A DNA stretch of 14,051 nucleotides from Bacillota bacterium (GCA_030705945.1 JAUZPS010000058.1:1-14051); one strand, 5' to 3'. Shown: positions 1 to 6,865, counted from the stretch's first letter. Made by a program: numbers and translations. Notes: generated from the sequence alone by a model not told the origin.

Positions 1-381
1 AATCTCCGCATAAGCGCCTTGGAAGAAGAATGGGCAAATTACAAATACCTTGTTTTAAGTCGTTCATCAAAGATCTATAATGAAATACGAGAACTTCTCA
101 AGAAGAAAAGCGAAAATATAGCTATTAAATTTTATACTCTGATTGAACAGGCTTTAGCTCTTAGTGAGGATAGAGGAGCAGAGATAAACGCTGCGCAACA
201 TATATGGGGTTATGTTAATAAGGACTGTTGCGATCATCAGAAAAATCGATTTCAAAAACTTCTAAAAGATTATGATGATGAAGGAAAAAACTTAAAGGCT
301 CTGAAAAACCACTTGCTGAAGCTATCGATTGCTCAGGATATCGGGTATCTCAAAAAATCTTATTATTTTTATATAGATTAA
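1..381 (+). CDS. DUF1722 (YbgA-like) domain protein, 5'-truncated by the window edge
   Basis: The frame is open from base 1 to a TAA at 379-381. A TTG at 19 could start translation, but no Shine-Dalgarno sequence precedes it, so the gene more likely begins upstream. The visible part matches the DUF1722 pattern: an early WANYKYLVLSRS segment (W-x-x-x-K-Y-L-V-L), a helical stretch of charged residues, a central EINAAQHIWGY, then the KNRFQKLLKDY segment, and an ending near KSYYFYID where the family normally stops. In many bacteria this domain follows DUF523 in one protein or stands alone. Its biochemical role is not established, and no catalytic residues can be named. It is probably the last gene of a leftward unit, because a half repeat and a terminator follow. 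Family assignment is from recognition of motifs, not a search. Confidence 0.72.
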   Translation, partial: NLRISALEEEWANYKYLVLSRSSKIYNEIRELLKKKSENIAIKFYTLIEQALALSEDRGAEINAAQHIWGYVNKDCCDHQKNRFQKLLKDYDDEGKNLKALKNHLLKLSIAQDIGYLKKSYYFYID

Positions 382-385
382 AACC

Positions 386-417
386 ACTATTAATCTTACA
401 TTTAGCATAGCAAAATA
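386..417 (-). repeat. Half copy of palindromic repeat family A
   Basis: Five bases after the DUF1722 stop, the segment reading TTAATCTTACATTTAGCATAG is, in reverse complement, the right arm of the family A element seen complete at 627-731 and 3329-3431, with the same flank (CACTATTAATCTTACATTT on this strand). The opposite arm is missing, and AT-rich DNA follows. It is best read as a decayed or truncated element. Its GC-poor sequence and lack of a partner arm make it a poor terminator. Confidence 0.6.
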
Positions 418-447
418 AAAATTTTTAAAAATATTTTAAAATAAGTG

Positions 448-474
448 TTAAGTTTTAAAAAAGCGCGCCGATAA
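448..474 (+). promoter_or_regulatory. Candidate SigD (sigma-28 type) promoter
   Basis: GCCGATAA at 467-474 matches seven of eight bases of the flagellar/motility sigma-28 (SigD) -10 consensus GCCGATAT. TTAA at 448-451 lies 15 bases upstream, where the -35 consensus TAAA is expected (three of four). The -10 stands out as a short GC-rich island in AT-rich DNA. Predicted transcription would start near 481 and run directly into the hairpins at 483-537. No flagellar or chemotaxis gene is visible in the window, so this is a motif-based suggestion only. Confidence 0.45.
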
Positions 475-482
475 TTTATATT

Positions 483-537
483 GAGTAAGAAAATTTACTC
501 CCCTAATCGCCCTTTTAAGGGCATTTTTTTTGCGATT
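483..537 (+). terminator. Hairpin pair ending in a rho-independent terminator; possible tiny sRNA
   Basis: A first hairpin has the stem GAGTAA (483-488) and TTACTC (495-500). A second follows at 509-522, GCCCTT paired with AAGGGC around a tight turn, and runs into eight T at 524-531. An outer alternative stem, AATCGC (505-510) with GCGATT (532-537), is also followed by T residues. This is a convincing intrinsic terminator. It could serve the DUF1722 gene, or end a transcript of about 50 nt from the candidate SigD promoter just upstream. Confidence 0.7.
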
Positions 538-626
538 TTTTAATAATTCGGGGAGTTTTTAAACTTTTCTAAATAAATAAGCTGAAGTTTGTTATTTATA
601 ACTTCTGTTTTAAATATTTTGTAATC

Positions 627-731
627 TATATAAAAAGCAATTAATCTTTTACATTTGCCTATCACAAAATAACGTTAAAGCGTTCGTTATTTTGCTCCGT
701 CAAATGTAAGATTAATAGTGCTTTTTATATA
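627..731. repeat. Palindromic MITE-like element, family A, copy 1
   Basis: Outer arms TATATAAAAAGCA (627-639) and TGCTTTTTATATA (719-731) are exact inverted repeats. The palindrome continues inward through TTAATCTT with AAGATTAA, TACATTTG with CAAATGTA, and AAAATAACG with CGTTATTTT around a short loop. Almost the whole 105 bp could fold into one long hairpin. It has no coding capacity. It is identical to the copy at 3329-3431 apart from one base (A at 664, G at 3366). Target-site duplications cannot be fixed, because the ends are themselves TA-rich. It carries the stop codon of the GNAT remnant at 712-714. Confidence 0.85.
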
Positions 732-1026
732 ACTTATCATAAAAGGCAAGATTCTTTTTATCCAGATGACCCGTAAATAACTCAAATCTTATACAACCAA
801 AATTATTTTCAATATCAGCCATTAGTTTGCGGCCTATTCCGCTATTCTGGTAATCCGGGTGTACGATTAATCTGCCAATAAAGCAAGAACCATCTTTTTC
901 AAAGGCTCTGACGGAACCTACCATTTTGTTCTCCACTACAGCCTTAAGAATAGTTGAATTTTTTGCTTCCTCAAAAAGCTCTTCTAAAGTCTGAGTGAGG
1001 GGAAGAATATTATAAATTATTGACAC
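712..1026 (-). pseudogene. GNAT-family N-acetyltransferase remnant, shortened at both ends
   Basis: The 104-residue frame starts with GTG at 1026 and contains the core of the GNAT fold: PLTQTLEEL, then KMVGSVRAFEKDG, then the acetyl-CoA binding region IGRLIVHPDYQNSGIGRKLM with its Q-x-x-G-I-G-x-K/R loop, and RFELFTGHLDKKNLAFYDKL. As I recall this family, members run to about 150 residues, with some 30 more at the N-terminus (ending E-x-x-YNDYSIPPLTQT) and about 25 more after the point where this one ends. Here an in-frame stop lies just upstream of the GTG. The last residues, YKKHY and the TAA, are read from the family A repeat, where G-Y/F is normal after the last Leu. The start region overlaps a consensus promoter facing the other way. 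It is probably non-functional, but a short expressed protein cannot be excluded. Confidence 0.65.
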
Positions 1027-1048
1027 TTGATAAATTTATAAATATAAT
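1020..1048 (+). promoter_or_regulatory. Sigma-A promoter matching consensus, for the two-component operon
   Basis: TTGACA at 1020-1025 and TATAAT at 1043-1048 both match the housekeeping consensus at all six positions, with the optimal 17-base spacer. Transcription should start near 1055, giving an untranslated leader of about 110 bases before the histidine kinase GTG at 1165. The -35 overlaps the first codons of the GNAT remnant on the opposite strand. Confidence 0.8.
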
Positions 1049-1164
1049 GATAATAACATTATAATAATAACATGATTTAGATAAAATATTTTTTCACGTT
1101 GAAATATGCAATTGCTAAATTCCTTATGGCATGGTCCAATTAATTGTTAAAGGATGGTTAAAAA

Positions 1165-2382
1165 GTGGATGAAAAGATTGAGCGGAATCTACATACAATA
1201 AAATATACAACACTTATATTTGTCACAATATATATTGTGTTAAATAATATAAGGGATCCATGGAAGCTATTGCTGCTTTCTGGAGTATTTATTTTTTCTG
1301 TTACCTTGAGAAGTTCGATAGTTTACGGATCAGATAAATACAGATCTATCGGAAAAGTATTAATATTATTTGATTTATTTGTAATTTTCCTGATTGAAAT
1401 ACTTGACAAAAGCGGAGTAGCATATATTTATAATTTTATTTTGATAGGCGATGTAACAATTGCTTATTACAAAAGTTTCAGCTTCCTCTTTTCAATATTC
1501 AGCTTCATTTTATTTCTTGTAAGTGATTATATTAATAATCCATCTGTTAATTTAATTTCATTTTTATCTGGGAAATTTATATATCTGCTATCCTTTCTCC
1601 TAATACCTGCAATAATGAGTATTATTATGGTTCAGATAGGACAAAAAGAGCTTCTTGATAAAACAATGAGCCAATTAAAAATAAAAGCCAGAGAACTAGA
1701 AAATGTGAACGCAAAACTGAAGGAGGCTAATGAGGAGCTGGAGGAAATCACTATTTTAAAGGAACGAAACCGAATAGCCCGGGAGATTCACGATACAGTG
1801 GGTCATACTCTTACTTCAGTTATCTTACAGCTTGAAGCGGGAGAGAAATTAATCAGCCTGTCACCCCAAGAGGCAATTGAAAAAATCAATTCAGCAAAAA
1901 CACAAGTCAGGTATGGTCTTAATAATATAAGGGAGTCAGTTAAAACTCTAAAATCCGGAAATGAAATTGTGGGTTTTATTCCGTCTATAAAGCTTCTAAT
2001 AGAAGAGATTACTAAAAACGGGGATATTTTTATAAGATATGAAATATCAGAACTACCTGATTTATCACCTAAAATTGAAAAAGTATTTTTCAGGGCTCTT
2101 CAGGAAGGACTTACAAATGGAATTAAACATGGAAGGAGCACAGCTTTTGTGTTTAAATTAAAGATGGAAAATAACTATATCAAGTTTTTTTTGCAGGATA
2201 ACGGTGAGGGAACTGATAAAATCGTCAAGGGCTTTGGGTTGCTTGCCATGGAAGAAAGAATTAATGAAATTGGAGGAACTTTAAAAATTTATTCTAAAAA
2301 AGGGGATGGGTTTTTAATTCAGATAAGCCTGTCAATTGGAAAGGATGACTTTAGTAATGCCGGTAAAAGTAATGATTGTTGA
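1165..2382 (+). CDS. Membrane sensor histidine kinase, NarL-partner (HisKA_3/HATPase_c) type
   Basis: This is a sensor kinase that autophosphorylates on His and passes phosphate to the response regulator encoded next to it. Residues about 12-160 hold five or six hydrophobic membrane segments with short loops and no large extracellular domain, which suggests sensing at or in the membrane. A charged coiled-coil linker spans about 160-200. The dimerisation and phosphoacceptor helix reads IAREIHDTVGHTLTSV with the acceptor His at 209, the HisKA_3 signature. The ATPase domain has the N-box around EGLTNGIKHG (Asn318), the G1 box DNGEG at 345-349 and a following GFGLLAMEERI, typical of the DesK/NarX/LiaS group. 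The start is GTG, with AAAGGA about ten bases upstream. The 3' end overlaps the regulator gene by 26 bases, so translation is probably coupled. The ligand cannot be read from sequence. Confidence 0.9.
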   Translation: MDEKIERNLHTIKYTTLIFVTIYIVLNNIRDPWKLLLLSGVFIFSVTLRSSIVYGSDKYRSIGKVLILFDLFVIFLIEILDKSGVAYIYNFILIGDVTIAYYKSFSFLFSIFSFILFLVSDYINNPSVNLISFLSGKFIYLLSFLLIPAIMSIIMVQIGQKELLDKTMSQLKIKARELENVNAKLKEANEELEEITILKERNRIAREIHDTVGHTLTSVILQLEAGEKLISLSPQEAIEKINSAKTQVRYGLNNIRESVKTLKSGNEIVGFIPSIKLLIEEITKNGDIFIRYEISELPDLSPKIEKVFFRALQEGLTNGIKHGRSTAFVFKLKMENNYIKFFLQDNGEGTDKIVKGFGLLAMEERINEIGGTLKIYSKKGDGFLIQISLSIGKDDFSNAGKSNDC

Positions 2383-3004
2383 TGATCAGCCGCTTATAAG
2401 GGATGGTTTGAAAACCCTGCTCGGGCTGGAAAAGAGTATAGATATTGTAGGTATTGCAGCGAATGGAGATGATGCTGTTAAGCTTGTAGAAAAAGTTCAT
2501 CCCGAAGTTATATTATTGGATATCAGGATGCCTGGAATGAATGGCATAGACTGCCTGAAAGAAATAAAGAAGCAGGATCAGAAAATTAAAATATTGATAT
2601 TGACCACATTTAATGATGATGAGTATATAATCAATGCGCTTGCATATGGGGCATGCGGTTATCTTTTGAAGGATGTAGAAATCAAAGAGATTGTCGACGC
2701 GATTCATGATGCCGCTCAGGGAAAAATGGTCATGCCTTCGGATGTCACCAAAAAGCTGGCAGAAGGGCTTTCAAAATTACCTGTTACAAAAGAAGAAAAC
2801 AGCGCGGTTTTAGATAGCTTATCGGACAGGGAGAAGGAAGTGGCTGTCATGCTGGCGCAAGGTTTTACAAACAAGCAAATTTCGAATGCTCTATATATAT
2901 CAGATGGGACTGTCAGGAATTATATTAGTAGTATATATGATAAGATCGGAATTAGTGATAGGGTTAAAGCAGTGATGTATTTAAAGGAAATGGGCATAAA
3001 GTGA
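2357..3004 (+). CDS. NarL/LuxR-family response regulator
   Basis: This is a DNA-binding regulator paired with the kinase just upstream. The start chosen is ATG at 2357, which gives the usual MPVKVMIVDDQ N-terminus and has GGAAAGG upstream. In-frame ATG 2345 and TTG 2336 would only add unconserved residues. The receiver domain (about 1-118) has the acidic pair Asp9-Asp10, the phosphoacceptor Asp55 in VILLDIRMPG, a Thr in LTTFNDD and a Lys in GYLLKDV. The C-terminal LuxR helix-turn-helix (about 148-210) reads LSDREKEVAVMLAQGFTNKQ, then IS(N)ALYISDGTVRNYIS with the recognition helix. All residues needed for phosphotransfer are present. Targets are unknown; a nested palindrome about 90 bases past the stop is a candidate site. 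Confidence 0.92.
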   Translation: MPVKVMIVDDQPLIRDGLKTLLGLEKSIDIVGIAANGDDAVKLVEKVHPEVILLDIRMPGMNGIDCLKEIKKQDQKIKILILTTFNDDEYIINALAYGACGYLLKDVEIKEIVDAIHDAAQGKMVMPSDVTKKLAEGLSKLPVTKEENSAVLDSLSDREKEVAVMLAQGFTNKQISNALYISDGTVRNYISSIYDKIGISDRVKAVMYLKEMGIK

Positions 3005-3065
3005 TTACATTTAGCAGAGCAAAATACCGTTAAAACCTTTCGCTATTTCGCTTTGCTAAATGTAA
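3005..3065. repeat. Diverged family A palindrome directly after the regulator stop
   Basis: The left arm at 3005-3026 begins TTACATTTAGCAGAGCAAAA, and the right arm at 3044-3065 ends TTTGCTAAATGTAA. They pair over about 22 bp around a 17-base loop. The loop and right flank (AAGATTAATA) match family A elements, but the outermost arms are decayed or absent on the left, where the response regulator stop codon sits at 3002-3004. The hairpin could end transcription weakly. No clean T-run follows. Confidence 0.7.
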
Positions 3066-3092
3066 GATTAATAATGATTTTAATATAAATAC

Positions 3093-3117
3093 TGTCATAT
3101 GACATGTGTCATATAAT
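3093..3117 (+). promoter_or_regulatory. Nested palindrome overlapping a TATAAT box, candidate operator
   Basis: TGTCATAT occurs at 3093-3100, inverted at 3097-3104 and direct again at 3107-3114. This gives a perfect 12-bp palindrome, TGTCATATGACA, and an 8-2-8 inverted repeat, ATATGACA-TG-TGTCATAT. A TATAAT at 3112-3117 overlaps its right edge, and no good -35 lies 16-18 bases upstream. The arrangement fits an activator-dependent promoter or an operator. The spacing resembles the 7-2-7 sites bound by NarL-family dimers, which makes the adjacent regulator a candidate binder. Binding is inference. Confidence 0.45.
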
Positions 3118-3230
3118 TATATTACATAGAACATGATTGCAATCACTTAAATTTAGAGACTTTTTAGTTTAAATTAATAAATGATGGACAATTGGTATTG
3201 CTATAAACGTATAAGCGCAAAATTTGTATG

Positions 3231-3328
3231 ACTAAGGGCGTTTCAAAAAATTCCTTGTTCAAGTTTATACGACGAAAACCCATTATATCAAGTTTTTGAA
3301 ACGACCAGTTGCTAAGTTTATTTGATAC
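3231..3328. repeat. Short inverted-repeat element, family B, copy 1
   Basis: The element runs from ACTAAGGGCGTTTCAAAAA to TTTGATACTA. Its inner inverted arms are CGTTTCAAAAA (3239-3249) and TTTTTGAAACG (3293-3303), with TTGTTCAAG and ATCAAG inside. Closely similar sequence occurs at 9486-9588 and, in reverse orientation, at 13902-14008. No protein is encoded. A family A element begins at its right-hand end. Confidence 0.8.
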
Positions 3329-3431
3329 TATATAAAAAGCAATTAATCTTTTACATTTGCCTATCGCAAAATAACGTTAAAGCGTTCGTTATTTTGCTCC
3401 GTCAAATGTAAGATTAATAGTGCTTTTTATA
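3329..3431. repeat. Palindromic MITE-like element, family A, copy 2
   Basis: This is the near-identical partner of the element at 627-731: TATATAAAAAGCA opens it at 3329 and TGCTTTTTATA closes it at 3421-3431. The only difference in the shared length is G at 3366. It abuts a family B copy whose usual ending, TTTGATACTA, is still intact, so the A element appears to have inserted there later. CTA occurs on both outer sides of the TATAAAAAGC ends, a possible 3-bp duplication that copy 1 does not confirm. It lies only 45 bases before the RCC1-like start codon, so it would be in that gene's leader or promoter region. Confidence 0.85.
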
Positions 3432-3475
3432 CTACCTAACCCATTCGATTTGGATAATTTTCAGGAGGGGATAAG

Positions 3476-5698
3476 ATGAGAAAAAGAATTCTATCAATAA
3501 TATTGATCTTAACTTTTATTTTGCAACAAACATGTCTGAATAGTTATGCTCAGGATAATACTGAACAAAGTTCTAATCAGGTTAGGTTTTTAGCTATATC
3601 TGCGGGAAATGGCTATATTGCTGCAATAAAAGAGGATAAAACCGTAATTGCATGGGGGGGGAATAGTTCAGGAGAATGCAATATACCTGAAGGCTTGATT
3701 AATGTTAAAGCAATAGCGGCAGGCGCTAACCATGTAGTAGCGCTAAAAGAGGATGGCGCTATTGCTGCATGGGGGGATAACCTTTATGGTCAATGCAACA
3801 TTCCGTCAGGACTTAAAAATGTTATTGCCATTGCAGCTGGTAACGGACATACGGTAGCATTGCTCGAAGACCACACAGTCGTGGCTTGGGGAAATAACAA
3901 GTATGGTCAATGCGATGTTCCAGAAGGTTTGAAAGATGTAAAGGCAATTGCGGCTGGGGACAGCCACACAGTAGCTCTAAAAGACGATGGCGCTATTGTA
4001 GCATGGGGGTATAACTATTCTGGACAGTGCAATATCCCTGAAGGATTGGCTAAAGTTAAAGCAATTGCAGCAGATTCAGGCAACACAGTCGCGCTAGATA
4101 TTTACGGAGTTGTTACTGTTTGGGGTCTCAGCAATACGCCAATCGAACTCATCGGGAAACAAGGTTTTAAGGCAATTACCAGTAAATTAGCCCTGAAAGA
4201 AGACGGTTCAGTTGTTGAAATTACTAAACCAACTTCAGACCGATTTAAGGTTCCAGCCGGATTGATGAATGTAAAAGCTATTACAACAGGTAGCGACTTT
4301 TCAGCCGCCCTCAAAGAGGATGGCTCAATAGTTGCTTGGGGATGGAATTCTAGTGGGCAATGCTTCAGCCCTAATGAATTGGAGAATATCAAATCCATAG
4401 CTGTTGGAGGCCACACTGTAACACTAAATGATAATGGAACTGTCAATACATGGGGAGGACATTATTTTTATGGACAATATGACATTCCAGAAGGTTTGGA
4501 TCATGTAAAAGCTATATGCGCAGGAGATAATTTTACAGCAGCGTTAAGAGAAGACGGTAAAATTACAGTCTGGGGTGGATATATGAATTACAAAAATCCT
4601 TGCGATATTCCATCAGGCTTGGCAGATGTCAAGTCAATTGCTGCAGGCTACAGTCATTTAGTGGCGTTGAAAGAAGATGGAACTATCGTTGCATGGGGAG
4701 GTAATGCTTATGGAGAGTGTAATGTTCCGGAAGGTCTGGAGAAAGTAAAAGCTATTGCTGCAGGATTTAGCAATACAGCGGCAGTAAAAGAGGATGGAAC
4801 AGTAGTTGTCTGGGGCAAGAATGATGATGGTGAGCGAAATGTACCTTCAGGATTGTCAAATGTTAAGTCTGTTGCTGTTGGTTATGGATTTGTAGTGGCG
4901 TTAAAGGAAAATGGATCAGTTGTTGCCTGGGGTAAAAATGATTTTGGTCAATGCAATGTTCCAGATGGATTAAAAGATGTAAAATATATCTGCTCAGGGG
5001 ATAATCATACTGTAGCCTATAAGGAGGATGGCTCGGTAGTCGCATGGGGGCATAATATTTTGGGATGCTGTGACATATCTTGTGGAGCAAATAAAATAAA
5101 AGCTGTTGCTGCAGGTGGCTCAAATACTGTTGCAATTGATGAAAATGGAAGCATTTATGGTTTTGGAATGCTATCCTATGTGATACCTCATATTGCTCAG
5201 AGCGTCCATACAAATAATTATTTTACAGTAACAGGCTGTATTTCGCCTGACATAAAAGGTGTATCTGAGAGTTCAGTATTGAAAGATGGTTTTAAAGTTG
5301 AGGTCTTAGGATCAGATATAAGTACAACAACAGATAATCAAGGCTTCTTTAGATTATCAAATATTCCGGAAAGTTTAGGTTGGTATTCAATCAGGATTAG
5401 TAAACCTGGCTATTTAGAAAGAGAAATTAAAAATATTATGATGAGCGGATCTGAGGGTGTTATAGGTTCAATTTATGAGCCAATTAACTTATGGGCAGGA
5501 GATATTAATCAGAATAACTTAATTAATATGGAAGATGCAATAGAACTCTCAAAGTCATTTAATACCGTTTCAGGAGATATTAATTATAACAGTAAATGTG
5601 ACTTTAACAAGGATAATTGTATTAACATTATTGATGTAATTATTATGTCTGCTCACTTTTATCAGGACTCTAGCTGTTATATGCCGTTGTCTTTATAA
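3476..5698 (+). CDS. Secreted RCC1-like beta-propeller protein with dockerin-like C-terminus
   Basis: A strong AGGAGGGG (3463-3470) sits five bases before the ATG. Residues 1-25 form a Sec signal peptide ending SYA/QD. Residues about 36-565 hold 14 tandem repeats of about 39 residues, with a core like VKAIAAGxxHTVALKEDG then IVAWGxNxxGQCNIPEGL. That number would make two seven-blade propellers. Repeats 5 and 6 are degenerate, and 14 is partial. Residues about 582-670 look like a carboxypeptidase-regulatory/Ig-like fold (TVTG, then VTTDNQGFFRL-like and KPGYLEREI). The C-terminus has two EF-hand-type loops, starting at Asp676 (DINQNNLINMED) and Asp709 (DFNKDNCINIID), forming a dockerin-like module as in cellulolytic clostridia. 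It probably binds proteins at or outside the cell surface; no enzymatic domain is seen. The ABC permease gene follows after 26 bases, suggesting cotranscription. Confidence 0.88.
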   Translation: MRKRILSIILILTFILQQTCLNSYAQDNTEQSSNQVRFLAISAGNGYIAAIKEDKTVIAWGGNSSGECNIPEGLINVKAIAAGANHVVALKEDGAIAAWGDNLYGQCNIPSGLKNVIAIAAGNGHTVALLEDHTVVAWGNNKYGQCDVPEGLKDVKAIAAGDSHTVALKDDGAIVAWGYNYSGQCNIPEGLAKVKAIAADSGNTVALDIYGVVTVWGLSNTPIELIGKQGFKAITSKLALKEDGSVVEITKPTSDRFKVPAGLMNVKAITTGSDFSAALKEDGSIVAWGWNSSGQCFSPNELENIKSIAVGGHTVTLNDNGTVNTWGGHYFYGQYDIPEGLDHVKAICAGDNFTAALREDGKITVWGGYMNYKNPCDIPSGLADVKSIAAGYSHLVALKEDGTIVAWGGNAYGECNVPEGLEKVKAIAAGFSNTAAVKEDGTVVVWGKNDDGERNVPSGLSNVKSVAVGYGFVVALKENGSVVAWGKNDFGQCNVPDGLKDVKYICSGDNHTVAYKEDGSVVAWGHNILGCCDISCGANKIKAVAAGGSNTVAIDENGSIYGFGMLSYVIPHIAQSVHTNNYFTVTGCISPDIKGVSESSVLKDGFKVEVLGSDISTTTDNQGFFRLSNIPESLGWYSIRISKPGYLEREIKNIMMSGSEGVIGSIYEPINLWAGDINQNNLINMEDAIELSKSFNTVSGDINYNSKCDFNKDNCINIIDVIIMSAHFYQDSSCYMPLSL

Positions 5699-5724
5699 AA
5701 TTTATGTGATTACGGGGAGGTAAG

Positions 5725-6864
5725 ATGAATCCACTTTCAATAATAAGATATTATCTCAATAATAAAAAACGATTCATATCAATAGTTATCGTTATAGCGT
5801 TAAGCGTGTTGCTGTTATACACAATACAAATGCTTTTAAAATCAACGGATCATGCAGCATACGTAGTATCTGTGGAACCCAAAAAGTTTTTTTCGTCAGT
5901 CGGTATAAACGAAACAGTATTGGATAAAGACATAGTAAATGATTTAAAAAAGCAAAATTTTGCAGAGAAGGTATTACCTGCGGCAGTTGTTAAAACTAAT
6001 TTTACTATAAGTTTTTCTCCTCCTCAGGGAGCTCCCATATTTATGTTAAAAGAAAATGACATTCATCAATTGATGGGAAGAATGAATTTGAAATTAGTTA
6101 AGGGTAATCTCCCAAAGCCGGGAAGACATGAAGTAATTATTCATCGCAACATTTCAAATAATAAAAAGTTGAAAATTGGCGACAAGGTTGGAAGCAAGTT
6201 AGATAAGGATGAATGGCTTGAAGGAGAATATGAGGTAGTTGGAATATTTGAGGGATCATCTGTGCTTGGTTTTTCATTGCTTGATGATTATATGAATGAT
6301 AAACATATACGGTATGAGTATATAGATGCAGTAATTATTCCAAAGAAAAATAAATTGGAAGCTTTAAACAATTATCTAGAGTCACTACCGTCACATGATG
6401 GAAAGTTATGGATAAGTACATATGATTCTACAAAGAGATCCCTAGAAAACGTTATGGAAAGCGTTTATATGCTTCTAACAACAGTAAATATCATGGTTAT
6501 TGCTATTGTATCAATATGTATAGGGTTTTTGTGTTATATTTATTTTTATCAGAGAAGAAATGAATTCGGCTTGCTAAATGCTATTGGATATACGAGGCAG
6601 CAAATAATAAACAGGGCTTTTGCAGAAGTTTGCGGCATGAATATTATAGGATTTATATTAGGGCTAATACTTTCTATGATAGTAGGAAATTTGCTGAATA
6701 TATTTTTGTTTGCGCCAAAAGGACAACCATTGCAGCTATGGGATTTTGACTATATAACAAAAACTTTTTGTATACCTTTGTTTTCAATATTATTCGGAAT
6801 AATACCTGTTTGGAGAATGCTAAAAAGACTGAATCCAATAGCTATTATAGAGGGGGTAGTCTAA
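5725..6864 (+). CDS. MacB/FtsX-type ABC transporter permease
   Basis: This is the membrane subunit of a type VII (mechanotransmission, MacB/LolCE-like) ABC system. One hydrophobic segment is at about 17-37. A large extracytoplasmic domain of about 200 residues follows, with MacB-core features (a GRMNLKLVKGNLPKPGRHEVII stretch, in which new-state Gly and Pro are typical). Three membrane segments are at about 250-275, 303-328 and 347-367. The cytoplasmic motif RRNEFGLLNAIGYTRQQI after the second segment is the coupling helix region that touches the ATPase. At 379 residues it is a single FtsX-fold unit and would need to dimerise. The RBS GGGGAGG (5714-5720) is clear. It sits 26 bases after the RCC1-like gene and 1 base before the ATPase gene. 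Substrates of the family include lipoproteins, peptides and antibiotics; none can be assigned here. Confidence 0.88.
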   Translation: MNPLSIIRYYLNNKKRFISIVIVIALSVLLLYTIQMLLKSTDHAAYVVSVEPKKFFSSVGINETVLDKDIVNDLKKQNFAEKVLPAAVVKTNFTISFSPPQGAPIFMLKENDIHQLMGRMNLKLVKGNLPKPGRHEVIIHRNISNNKKLKIGDKVGSKLDKDEWLEGEYEVVGIFEGSSVLGFSLLDDYMNDKHIRYEYIDAVIIPKKNKLEALNNYLESLPSHDGKLWISTYDSTKRSLENVMESVYMLLTTVNIMVIAIVSICIGFLCYIYFYQRRNEFGLLNAIGYTRQQIINRAFAEVCGMNIIGFILGLILSMIVGNLLNIFLFAPKGQPLQLWDFDYITKTFCIPLFSILFGIIPVWRMLKRLNPIAIIEGVV

Positions 6865-6865
6865 A

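Noticed and set aside
3476..3550. Lipoprotein signal (Cys20) on the RCC1-like protein
   Set aside because: The residues before Cys are Q-Q-T, which does not fit a lipobox; the SYA/QD site is a normal signal peptidase I site.
4102..5213. Minus-strand frames opposite the RCC1-like gene
   Set aside because: They arise from the repetitive plus-strand coding sequence and show no start signals.
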